NCBI RefSeq assembly: GCF_014905175.1
Contig: NC_057791.1
Span: forward strand, 16,868,177-16,932,176
DNA: 64,000 nucleotides
Source: Aphidius gifuensis
Taxonomy: Eukaryota > Arthropoda > Insecta > Hymenoptera > Braconidae
Direction of reading: 5' to 3'
Part shown: in pieces, positions 11,301-24,400 of the stretch
Numbering within the stretch: position 1 is the stretch's first letter
How the letters are laid out: every line of letters starts with the position of its first letter
Made by a program: the position numbers and the translations under genes
Notes under the pieces: model-generated
What the model saw: only the letters and a program-made list of their open reading frames with translations
Database searches by the model: none
Told to the model about the DNA's origin: nothing

Positions 11301-14300
11301 GGAAAAGAGTCTTGAGTTATATGTATCAAAAAAAATAAAAAAAATAAATATATCATTTAGGGTCAGGTGAGTTCAAACACCGTAAAATGCCAAGTGTCGA
11401 GGCATGCTGAGGGCAAAAATTTTCCGCGTGAATGATTTTTCCAACGAATAAAACTAAAAAAAAAAATTATTTAAAACTATTTTTTTTTGATTTTCTATAT
11501 ACTTTTGTGTTGTCTTGAACAAATTCTCATCTTAAAGTACACTTCAGTGATTTATAAAACTGGTAATTGAATAAAGTTTTTGGCAGACTTTTATATATAC
11601 ATCATCTTCTTTATTCAACAATTTTTTTTCATCTGGATTAAAGTCTTATAAACAAACGAATAGAAAATGAATCTCTCTCTCAAAGGATTTCATTGACTCT
11701 TATTTTTCTTATAAAACTTTTGTATTATTTTTTAATCTTTATTCAATTTAAATTTAATATTATTTTATATATGTTTTTCATCAAATTCGATTTACTTATA
11801 CGATGCGTAAGACGAAACTAAATAAATAAAAAAAAAATAAATAAATTTTATTATGGTCTGGCGGTTCTTTTGAACGGGTGGAAAAAGATAAAGGGTGGCC
11901 ATGTCGGTGAATGCGTTAATTGGAGACTGTGTGCATGATCAAGTAAACAACACGATTTTAAAGCGGTATATATTTTACTTTTTGCTTCTGAATAAATTAA
12001 AAAAAATATATATAATATTATCAACAAAAGATTTTCATTGAAAGTTGAATAAATTTATTTTTTCTTTCACTTGAAATTAAATTATACATTTGATAAATTG
12101 AAAACAAAAAATTAATTAAAAACTCGTTAGAAATATTAAATTTTTAATATATAAAAAAAATTAATTTAAATGTTTATTTAAAGTTTTATTTAGTATACTA
12201 AATTTATATATACTTGATGATGTAATTTAAGCTCACATAAATTTATTAAACTTACACTAATTGCAGAGTGTTTTAATTTAAAACGATGGTGATTTATTTA
12301 TTAATTTTTTTTTCAAATTAAATTAAGACGAGTTTGTGTGTATACTTGAATATACTTGAGAAAAAATGATTAATATATGTAGTTGTTTTTTTTTTAATTA
12401 TCAAAAATAGCTTCTGTTTGCATTTTGCTGTGAATTTTTATTTTTTTTTCGAAGTATATTATTATATATAGCTTGAATATAACATAACGTGTAAAGAAAG
12501 TACCGAGAGAGCAAAGCTGTTTCGTCTGACATACGACTGTTTGTCCTGGATTACGTATTAAGTCCCGACAAAGAGGGCCTTTTTTAGTTTATATATATAT
12601 TTTTTTTTTTGTTAAGGTAAATTCTATCTCGTATATATTTGATCTAGATTAAAAGACCAGCAGGCGTCGCGGCTTCCAGGCCTTTTTGTCTGAAAAAAAA
12701 AAAATTCATAAATATAATCATTATTCAAATAAAAACAATGATATTATTTCTTTTTTTTTTTTAATTCAATTTATAATTCAAAAAAAAAAAAAGGAAAACT
12801 ACTTGATAGACAGTAAAAATAAAAGGGGATTTTTTTATTTACAAATATGATTATAAATATAATAATAATCGTCGAGATGATAAGTGGTTTTGGCAAATTA
12901 AATTTACCTGTTTTATACGTGTACATGATATTTGCAGTATGAGAATAATGGTGAAAGAGAAAATTAAATAAAAAAAAAATTAATCGACAAGGATATAAAT
13001 GGCAAGATTCAAGGTTCAGTTTGTCTTGATTGGTAATTGTAAATTAACTGTGAATACAGTCTTGCTAACAAAGTGTAAAAAATAGTAATCACATAATAAA
13101 TATAAAAATATATATAAAAATTATATATTTTTTTTAACTCACGTATTATTCAATCAGCTAAAAATTTATATAAAAAATTAATCTCTGCGTATAATGATGT
13201 TTCTCAACTCGATTTATGTTTCATTTTTTAGAAAATATAAATTACAAAAAAATTCGTATTAATATTTGATGGAAAATTTAAAATATAAAAAAAATATTAT
13301 TATCAAATTTGTAAAAAATATTTTCGGACGATTAGATGACCCACGATTTATTTGATTTTTTTTAACCTACCCTATTTGTAAAAATATTATTAGGGGATGT
13401 TTAGAGGGTACATGTAATCATAAAAAAAAATTTAACAATTCAAGCATGAAAAATAGATTTTTGATGTGGTAGAAAAATTTTCTAGCAATATGTCGTTTGA
13501 AAAATATGTAAAAATGAAAATTTTTTTTGATCAAATTTCATGAAATCCCTGAGGCAATTTTAAAATTTTATGTAATACATATTCTCAGAAAATATACCAG
13601 GAGTATCTTCTTCTCAAAAAGATCAAATATACAAAATTTTGAGCATCTCAATTGTAGAAAAAAAAAAAAAAAAAAAACAATAGTATCTCTATTGTTCAAA
13701 GAATAAAATGTTAGCAAACATTGCAAGATCGTAACAAATTCATATTGTCATTCGACATATATGAAAGCGAACAAAATCAATTCATTCCAGATAATATTGT
13801 CACAAAAGTATTGAAACCACCTTGGTCAACCTTGTATATATTTTTTCCTATTAACTTTCTTATTCTCTTTTATTTTATTTTTCCAAATGGTTTCCTTTAC
13901 CACTTGTTATGAATTGTCTGAAGCCATTTTACTCGGAAAACCATTTATCTATTTTCATGGATCCATGTATCTCCTATAACACACCAGGTGCATTTTCAAT
14001 TGTTGTAGAAAAAAATTGACGGGGGTCTAGTCAGTCTCAAAGAAATAAAAAAAGTCATAGAATATATTTGTGAATATTATGTTATGTAAAAAGACAACTC
14101 AAAAAATAAAATACAATAGATTTTTCACGAAAAAAAAATATTAAAACTACCTGTTACATTTTAGAAGGTTTAGAAAATTATCAAGTCCAAGGTAATATCA
14201 TCAACTTGTGAGATCAACTTCAATATCTAAAATGAAAAAAAAAGAAAATTCATTTAATTTACAATATTTCTATGTATTTCAAGCTTATAATAATTTATTT

Positions 14301-14589
14301 ATCATGAAAATTTAAAGTTTATTTTTGCTATTTAACGTCCTATACAAAAAATACCACCCAACTTTTTTGGTCTATCAAATATTTTATAAATTCATAGTGA
14401 GTATATATGAATAATAAGTAAATAATTTGATAAATCTACTAACCAGTAAGAATACTAATTGACATTGATAAAAATAGTAATTTCATTTTAGATATTAAGT
14501 ACAATTGATGAGTCTTTGGACCTCGATTTTTCGTATTCTACAAGCGAACATCTTTTTTTTTTCTATTTGTTATTCTTCTATATTTTTTT
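8385..14589. other. Gene-free AT-rich stretch
   Basis: No credible coding region was found. It has many A and T homopolymers, a 28-bp palindrome (10362-10389) and small GC-richer patches, for example 10170-10290 and 12480-12690, the latter with GGCGTCGCGGCTTCC. These could be conserved non-coding or promoter elements, or old transposon pieces. Confidence 0.4.
10362..10389. repeat. 28-bp perfect AT palindrome
   Basis: The centre is TTTTAAAATAAATTTATTTT and the whole 28 bases equal their own reverse complement. In a background this AT-rich it may be chance or a cruciform-prone site. No gene is associated. Confidence 0.6.
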
Positions 14590-14778
14590 CTGTCTCTCTT
14601 GTCAATATGTCTCTCTTTCTCCTATGGTTTTAACCGTGATGACTCGTGTAAGGTCGTATCAACTCGAGTAACATCGGTCTGGTGGCTTAACGTCGACCCT
14701 GGACGACCCATGGCGGCTGTAGCAGAACTGGTTGTGGCATTCACGAGGCAACACATACAGTTTTTACAACGCCAATAA
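14590..14778 (+). other. GC-rich island upstream of drl with an open frame (promoter/5' UTR or uORF)
   Basis: About 190 bp with base composition near 50% GC in an otherwise AT-rich region, 0.6-0.8 kb before the drl start codon. The + strand is open through the whole patch and ends at TAA 14776-14778. The only internal ATG in good context (14710, CCCATGG) starts a 22-codon reading frame, MAAVAELVVAFTRQ at its start. The reverse strand is also open. I read it as the drl promoter or 5' leader with a possible upstream ORF. An unannotated exon of another gene is possible. Confidence 0.35.
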
Positions 14779-15410
14779 AATAACATATTCAACAATTTAT
14801 TTATCTTAAATATCACAATCATTTAAATTATTTAATATTTTTAATAACAATTATCATACTGTTTTAATTATTGTGATAATTAGTGGACAATTATCGTTAA
14901 CGTGTTGCTTTTTTATCATCACGTGCAAGTGTTTAACTGTCAAATGATTATATAAAAAAAACAAGAATTGTGCGTTTGTGTATAGTTTGTATATCAATGC
15001 TACTGTCGGTTTTTTATTTTATATAAAAATTCATCGTGAGTTTTATAATTTAAATTCAAATATTTACAAATGAAAATTTAAAATGTTCATGTTGTGGTAA
15101 AAGTACACTTGAAGTGCATCATTATTATTTGAGAGTTTTTTTAAATATTATTTATTAATTTGTTGTATGAAAAAGTGCGAGTGAATATTTTAAATGTGAA
15201 ATTGAACCAAGTTTAAAAACGTTTTAAGAAATTATTAATTGGAAAATATATTACGTAGATTTTTCGATTTTTTTGGAGCAATAAAAAATTATTTTATTTG
15301 TGATTGACGAAAAAGTTAAGGCGCGCGCATATACACGCGGTATTATCTGTCTTTGTCAAACATATATAGTATTTGTGGTACACGTGGTTTTTAAAATTAT
15401 TTAAACAATC

Positions 15411-18400
15411 ATGATATTGTTAAAATTATTGGTGTTTATGTTTATCATTGCAAAGCCTTGTTATGGCTATTTTAATTTTTTTCTCAACAAGGCTGAAGTT
15501 CGTAAACTTATGGGTGAGTTTCTTTTTTAAATTTATAAATTTTTATTTATTTAAATATTATAATAATTTATTATTAATCTGATTACTCTGATTTTTTATC
15601 TCACTAAAACTAAATACAATATTCAATCCCAAAAATAAAAAAATGAAACCAAAATCAATCAACAAAAAATAAATATTAAATCCCAGAAAAAAAAATAAAA
15701 TAAAAAAATCAGTTCAGCTTTTAAAACCCATAAAGATTATTATTTTATTTTTTCAATTTTTGTATGACCTTTTAATTTCACATGAAAAAAAGCTGCTAAT
15801 AAATTGCTGTCATTTGATTTTAAAAATTAAATTAAAAAAATTAAAAAAATATTCTTTAAATTGTTAATCGAAAAAGCATATTCATTTATGACAGTGGTTT
15901 TAATATGTGTCAAAAAATGCGGTAAATTCAACACCAATAAACATTGGTAACATCACATTCCCCACGAATGATTTTCACAACTGGAAATAATTTGTTTTCA
16001 GTTCGTTGGCTTGCAAAAAATTTTCAGCTCGCTGATTCGAAATTGCATGATGCGACATTCAAACACCTGAACATGAGAATTAGTAAAATTTTCTTCCATT
16101 CCCCATTCATTCTACTTTATTTATTTATTTTTAAAAAACTTTTTTTTTTATTTATTTTACACACAGTCTGGCTTGTTACGTAATTTGCCCAATTTCAAAA
16201 AAAATAAAAACCTATTTACCCTTTTTCTTTTTATCTTTGAATTCTTTTGAATTCTTCAATATTTTTAGAAAAAAAAAAAAAATGTAAGATAAATATTTGA
16301 TGATTTAATATTAATATAAACTGTTGATGGGCAAAATAGATTATCTAAAAAATGATGAGAGACTTAATCAACACCAGTATAATATTATTGATGATTTTTC
16401 ATAAGAAAAATTGAACATGTCTATTCCCCTATTGCTCTAGATTATTTTTTCTATCACACTCTATTGTTAGACATATGAAATTCGAAATTGTTGAAATAGC
16501 ATATGAATTTTTTTGTGTCTGTTTCGAGTCAATTTATGTTATTTTATTAATTTTCCATGTTGCCAGAGACATTTAAATAAACACATTATATATTTTTTAT
16601 TTTTTCAATTTTATTTCTAAATAATCTTTCCTAAAATTACGGTGTGTTTGTTTAGGACAGATCTCTGCACTATTTAAAATTTTTTTAAACCTCCCCCAGG
16701 TCATTTTTATATATTTTCTAAACTTGCTGCTGGTTGGTGTATTTTTCTATAGTTGAATCAGACCAGATCACGAGAATACACATCAATACTATATGCTTGT
16801 ATTTTCTTTCTCGAACCTCGAGGGGTTTTGCCTGGTCGAGTCGAAAAATTTACGATCCATTACACCTTCACTGGTCGAACACAGTCTTATATTTTTTTAT
16901 ATATTTTTTTATTTTTCTTTTATCTCGCGGTTAACCCGTGTATTTACGCACCAATACGTATATTTACGTACATGAATTATATATCGTGATTTACCATCAA
17001 GCATGTTCAATTTCATGATAATGACGTGTCGACAGAAATAATGGATAATTTTTTTATATTTATTTATTTTTGACACAATAGAAACTAGCAAATTGTAATG
17101 TTTATTTTTTTTTTTAAATTTATTATTCATTATTATTTTATTTAAAATTCAAGTCCATACAATAAATATTATAATATATTTTTTGTTTAGTCGTTAGTCA
17201 CATGTACTTACTCATCTTTGGGTTCGAAAAAAGTTTTAAAAAAAAAATTGACCGGAGAGTCGCCGCACCTTTAATCTGATGTATGAAAGTGTTTCGAGGT
17301 AATAAAATATTATAACGAGGTCCTTGTTAAGCTATATTTGTGTATAGTATGTTTAGACCTGGTAGGGGACCAAAATTCTGTGTGTGTGGACCCGGTTTTC
17401 TAGTTTGTTTAGACACCGAATAATCGAGTCTCATCTTATTTTTTTTTTTTACTCAAGATTCTTTTTTTTTTTTTTTTACCATCTTCGTATTATCCTAGTA
17501 GCATCTCATTTTTATAACCACGAATATATGCACAGTTCTTGACGACCATAAAACTATATACACACGCACATTTAAATAAGAAACTCGAGATTATGACTTT
17601 TTTTTATTGAAAAAAAAATATTAAAGGTTTGTCGTTAAAACATGTTAGAAGATCTTTTTCGATATGAACAATATATTAAATATTAAAAAAAAAAAAAAAT
17701 GTTATATTCGTCTTAAATTTCGTGGTCAAATGTGGCTTCTTCCACCAAGTCAAGAACTTTGATAAATCAATACTCTCGTTAACCATGTAAAAAATAGAAA
17801 AAATAAAAAATCTATCCATAAAACTAGTATCGATAACTGGATAAATCATTCTACTTTCTCGCATTACCCAACTGAAAAACGTCTCGTTTTACAATGCACA
17901 ATGAAATTTACTTTTTTATTTTTAAATTGTTCGATTGCCAGTGAAATATAATCTATTGTCCTGCAGGGTTTTGAGCCTATTCGTTTATTCACTCGTAAAA
18001 TAATCATAACAGTCATAAAAACCCAATGAATGTTCCCCGTTGAGACTAAATCACTTATGAATATATTCATAATTTTTTTTTTTTAAATGTACCTGTTGTT
18101 GTTGTTTTATTTTAAATTTTTATTTGCTCGTCATGATGAATCGACTGTGGTTTTGATGGATGAACAAATAGCAATGTTGTTATCTATATATTGTGGTGGT
18201 AATCGTTTATATTTCTCAATTTTTATTTTTAACAGAGAGACATATTATAAAAAAATTCCGATAGCAAAAAGCAATTTCAAAGGGACATGAATCAACCACC
18301 ACAGACTCTCTGTTGGCTATGATTTTTTATATTTATATTTATACTTTTTTTTTGTCGTTGAATTGCTAATAAAACTTTCACTTCTTTTGGCTATTTTCCT

Positions 18401-21400
18401 CACGCTTCTACTACACCATCCAGTATAATAAATTCATTGCTCGACAAATTTAAAACTCGAGGAGGATATACTTGTTCGTAGTTTATTTTCCAATTGGAGT
18501 TCTCGTTGAAAATTTAAAAGTTTCCGGTAATTTTAAAATTATAAATTACTAAATCTTTGAGTTAAAAATTTTAATCTTTTTTTTTGTTTAAAAATAGTAT
18601 ATATAAATTTTATTTTTAAAAAAAACATTGTAAATTCAACACCACATAAATAAGACAACTCTTTTGTTGAATAAAATATTTTAATATTAAATATTTAAAT
18701 TTTTTTTTAAAGATAAAAATCCTCATCATCATTTTCCCACTGATCTTAAAAAATGCTCATTTAAATAATTCAAAAATAACTATCCATAACATTGATGTTT
18801 ATACAAACTTTGTAGATAAAAATCACTAAACAAAAAAAAAATAATAATATTAATGTTGAAATTTTTTTTCGAAACTTATCTTGATATAAAATTTCACAGA
18901 ATTGATTATAAATATTTATTTATTTAATGTTGTAAATTAATATAATATGAATTATATAAGAAAAAATAATATTTCAATATTAAAAATTTAATTTATTACT
19001 TGAAAAATATATTTTATTAACTTGTTTTTTTTCTTTATTTTATTATTATAACTTGTAAAAGTCATTTCGAAAAATTGTGGTCCAAGTATTCTCAGTAAAA
19101 CTTGTCCAAATAATCTGCAGAAAACCAAAGAAAATATACAAAAATAAATCAAAAGATTTACTTCAAAAAACGTGCAAAAAACATCTTTTTTTTTATTGAA
19201 TAATAAATTAAATATTCCGTTAAAATTGGACAAATCATCTGTCAGAAGGTCCCATGTCAAAACAGCCCTCATCTCGGATACACTTAAAATATATTTTTAT
19301 TTTTTTTTCTTGACTTCATGGTGGTGTAGCCTCAGGGCCCAATAGTAACTATCCCCACTCCTGATAGGGAACTTCTTGTTGGCAAGTACGGCCCTATCTT
19401 GTTAGGGCCTGACATGCCTATCTTTCTCTCGATTGTATTGCCAAGGTAGCGCGCAATGGGCCTTTTTCTCTCAAAGGACCCGACGGGGATCCCATAAAAC
19501 CGTTTATATTTACGTACACTGGCGTCACTTATAGTGGTCCTTATATTTTTTAAAATTCATTTTCTATTTAGATTATTTTTTTTATTACCTTTACTTTATT
19601 TTAAAAATATTTGTTTTATTTTATTTTATTTTTTTGTTATTATTCTTTTTATTTTGCAAACATTTATATAAATTGAAAACGTTTTGAATTAATGAAGCTT
19701 GATTAAGAAACCATAAAAATATGCATTTGTATAATGAAAAAAAAAAATAAATAAAAAGAAATGAATGAATCTTTACATAAAAATCCTTTAATCTTGGTTG
19801 ACATTAATAAAAAAATAAAAAAGAACTCAATTTGAATGAGAAAAAATTGCAAGTTGACGTTGCACGAAAAGTGCAGTATGTCACGACATAGTGAATAGTA
19901 AAAAATTTAAAATAAAAAAAAAAAAAGAGTAAAAGTCGTTTGAAATGTTTTGTATAATATATGTACAATGCATACATCTTGCTTTGGTTATACACACTTG
20001 GATCGATAAATGTGCATGATGCACGTGCCAAATAGTGGGTCTTTTCAAGTTGGTACCTTGTCGAATAGAAAGTGCACAGTTGAGATTTACCTTCAACAAT
20101 GGAGCGTGTCTCGGTCATGCTGATGAAGATGAATAAAAGAACGGGGTGTGAGTTGGAAAATATAAAAAAAAGGGAGAGAGATTTTTATAGTGTGAAAAAT
20201 AGCAAAAAAAAAAAATATATATATATGTAAAATGAGGACAAAACCAAGTGCTAAAAGGCGACAAAATTTAGGCCAAGTGGTATTTGACAGGTTGTGCATT
20301 GAATTGACTTGCTTCAATATTACTTTTTTCTTAAATATATAATTTAAAAAAAAAAAGGGTCAAGTAACACATTAATAGGTTAAAATTTTTTTACTTAAAA
20401 TATAAAATTAAACTTTTATTTTATACAGAGCTTATATTTTTCCATCAAGTCGGTTTTATTTTTCTTTTTTTTTTTTTCTTTCGAGTATATTTATATGTCG
20501 AATAAAATATCGTGACTTGCTGCGCCGTTGTGAGCATCAATTTGCCTTCAACTCCTCGTTAAGAAACTCGCAATATTACCACTTGTGGTGTGACTCAAGC
20601 ATATCCAACACACCACGTGCATACATTTAAAAACCAAGAAAAAAAATAAATAAAAATTCCCATTTACATGAAAATGAAAAAAAATATCCATAACCATTTC
20701 GAAGACGAGTTGTACAGGAAAACCCCCCGTTGATAGTCTTGTAAAAACAATTCACAATAAAAAAAATAACTTTTTTTTTTTCGTTTCATTTTAAAACCTG
20801 ACACAGTGTTATTTCAGGTCTGAATACCATACCAAATTGCAGACTATAAACTTGTTAATAAATTTAAAATATACAAGCTTTAAATAAAGATAGAAAAAAA
20901 AAAAATTACACCAATTTTATATATCTTTAAAACACAAAATTATTTACATACAAAATTGAATGTGTTTTTTAAACTATCTGAATTTTATTTTAAGCTTTAT
21001 TTCTTGGTAGAAAAAATAAAAAATATAATAACTTAAATTTCGTGTCTTCCGCTTCACTGACCCTTCTCAAATTTACAAAATTTGAGCATCAAATTTCCCA
21101 ACGTTTTGTGATGGTCTCTTGAGGTTATATCAATCGAATATCAAGGAGTATATAATGGAATTGACTTTGGGATTTTTTCTCGTGGACCCTTGAGGACAAA
21201 AAAAAGCAAATTCGATAGGACATAAGACGGTTCATGTCACTTGCCAGTCACAGCTTGGATTTACCTCAAGTCTCAAGAGATTTTCCTAGATTTTTTTATT
21301 CTGCAAAGTCAACGTATATAAAATTTTCTTGTGGGAGGTACCAAAAAACGAAGAAAAAAAAAATAGTAATAATCGTGGGGTTTTAAAAAGCACTCGGAAA

Positions 21401-24400
21401 AAAACGAAAATAAAAATTTCTCTCTTTCTCTCCCCTAGCATCATCATCATCATCATCCACTGACATTATTCATCATATTTTTAAAAAAATATTCTCATCC
21501 CTTTTCGTATTTATCCGCATCTAAAAATCTTTTAATCCTCGTCAACACATACGTGTTCGACGTTTACCTGAATGAATAAGGCTCTTGCTATTTGATTGAC
21601 AGAATCTTAACGAGCATCTGTTAGTCTCGAAGATGAGTGATCTTAAAAAAAAATATTCAGACTCTTCGTATATTTATTAAGTCCTACAATGACGTCTAAT
21701 AATAAAATCATCGCTGTTTATTATTATGCATTTTATTTATTTTTATAATACTATCATTATTATATTTCTCAATTTAAATTTAATTAAATATTTTCTTTAC
21801 TTTTTTAAGTTGCTCTTCAACCTGATGTGTTTGATCAGTTTGAACAGGTACTTATGTACAATGACAAACTAAAAAACTGTTAGCATTTATTTTTCCTTCA
21901 TCAAACAATTTATACATAAAAAATATTCGTCTTTTATAAATTATATATTCAGAATAACTTAAAATAAATATTTATATATATTTTTAAATGAAATAATTTA
22001 TTAAAAAATTGAATAATAAAATAAAAATAATTAATTTAACATTATTTATTTTTTAGTTTAATAAAAATAAAATTAGTAATTACTGATTTATTTATTTTTA
22101 TTTTTTATAACCCTTGAGACGATAAGTCTCTTTCGTGCTCTTGAATATCTACAAAATTCGTATTTCGTTCGGTACACAATTTTCTATAGTTGTTAGAAGA
22201 GAGGGTGGTGGTTCGGGGAGAGATTGAGGGAGTTGTAGAAGAGTGTCTCCAAGGCTTATCTTAACATCGACGCCAAGATCGAGGGGACAAGAGAAATAAG
22301 CAAGCCCAGGTCGAGCATCGAGGACCCTCAAAGAAGATACTATAAAAAAAAAAACTGAGACGAAAAAAAAATATATAAAAAAAAAATTTCAAGTTTTCGT
22401 CTGCATCAAGTTTTGGGATCTGCTAAGGAGAAGATTTCTCTCTCACGATAGGGGGGCTTTTCTGGGGACTGAATGACCCCAAGGGGTCCCATACGACCCA
22501 ATACCATCTAAAAGTTATAAATCGTTCACGACATTTTATACAAACGTCACCACAGGGTTTCCTCAAGTAAAAAATAAAAAAAATATACAATTTTATATTC
22601 ACAAGTGAAAAAAAATTATCTTATTTCAATTTTTCACCAGATGGTGGTATTCTTAGAAATTATTTACTCATTTTTTTTTTTTTCATTTTTAGATAACATA
22701 TATTTTTCCAATATGAGGTCAATTTTTATCAATAGTAAATACTTGTAATCAATTATTTAAAAATGATTACAAAATTTATAGAAACGTTTTAGTTTTAAAA
22801 GAAAAAATAATACATTTAGTTTTTGTTGTATTTATGATAACTATTATTTTTAAAAGCAAAAAATGATGATCATGATGATGATGATAAAAAAAAGAATAAG
22901 GGAAAATAAATATTTATTTTTTTATCTTGTGAGAGTGCTGCTACAGCATAGTTTCAAGTGAATCCAGACGTCTCATAATCCAAGAAAAAGGCTTCCGCCC
23001 CCAAGATTAACTTTCCTTTATGGATCCTAAAAAATAAAAATAAAAAAAACAAGAAACGCAAAGTAAAAAAAAAGTAAAAATAAATAAAAAAATGTCTCGG
23101 CAAGGATTTTTCCGGATTAAGATACACGCGTTGTAAATCTGACTGGTCGATTTTTTTTCCTTTTTCATTTTACATCCATAGAATATTTTTTTTTTTCATT
23201 TCATTTTCATTTTTTTCTCGGCTATTCATCCAATTTCCATTGCCTCATATAATCTGCGTTTTGATTTGAATTGAATAATAGAGCGAAAGAAAGAGGGAAA
23301 AAAAAAATATATATATAGAAAAATTGTATTATTATTTTTTTAATCAGACGAGTATTGTAAAAGAAATAATTGGCAAGTCAGTTGAAGGATTTCACACGTA
23401 TATTACTACTGTATATCGATAAATCCAATGGAAATTGAGTTGACGATTTTGTTGGAATAACTAAGAACTTCTGTGGCAAGTCTGTGTGGTTTATATTGAA
23501 ATCAGAAATCAGATATATGTATAGATTGGATGAGAATATAGACATGAATTAACGTGAATGTTTGGTGACTGAGTTATGCGACACATGGCACGACAACTAT
23601 TTCTCTTCACTACATCTCAATCAGTGCTCTCCATCTGTTAATTCTCTCTTTTTTTTTCCGACCCCCCTTGTTGATATTCCCCCTTTAAATTCTATCCACT
23701 AATAAACTCGACAAACTGATGGAAAATCAGCGAAACACAATCATGCCTAGGGGTTGTCAAGAGACAATATTATTTTAGCTCTAAATTCAACCAACTTGAA
23801 CACGTCATAATAGGAAAAAAAAAAAAAGGGGCACATCATGGTTTACTTTGGAGTTCATATTTCAACTATTCAATGTCCCCTGTGATGAATACACTTAGAC
23901 TATACTGTCTCATGTGTTTTATTTCTCACCCTTTTTTCCTCTCTCTTCTCACTTTTTTTTTTTTAGTTTGATTTACAGTTAAATAAATATACATGTCGTT
24001 GAATTTTCTCGTCTTTTAAAAACCACAAATATGTTAATTTTTTTCTCCTTCAATTAACAAGTAGTTTTTTTTAAATATATTATTTTTCTTTCAGTAGTTT
24101 ATATATATATTAAATATTTACCTGTATAATTCTAGTTACTGTTGGTGTTATAAGCATTGTTTAAATTATGTTTGTTAATATATACATGGCAAACTTGACG
24201 CCCATTCACGCCTACACAAAATGTAATATGATATACTCAAACTTAATATCCACAAACATCATATAAATTTAAATATTTTTATTTACTTTTTTATTTTACA
24301 CACAAGTAGGATGTTTCTCGTTATGGTATAAACTGAATAATTATTTATTTTGCAAGTCCATTTATATTATCAACAAGTGACAAATTACTTAATCATTCTT

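Noticed and set aside
22149..22331. Minus-strand 60-codon frame in a GC-richer islet of the drl intron
   Set aside because: No splice sites, no recognisable motif, and the patch fits an intronic element; kept only as part of the islet description.
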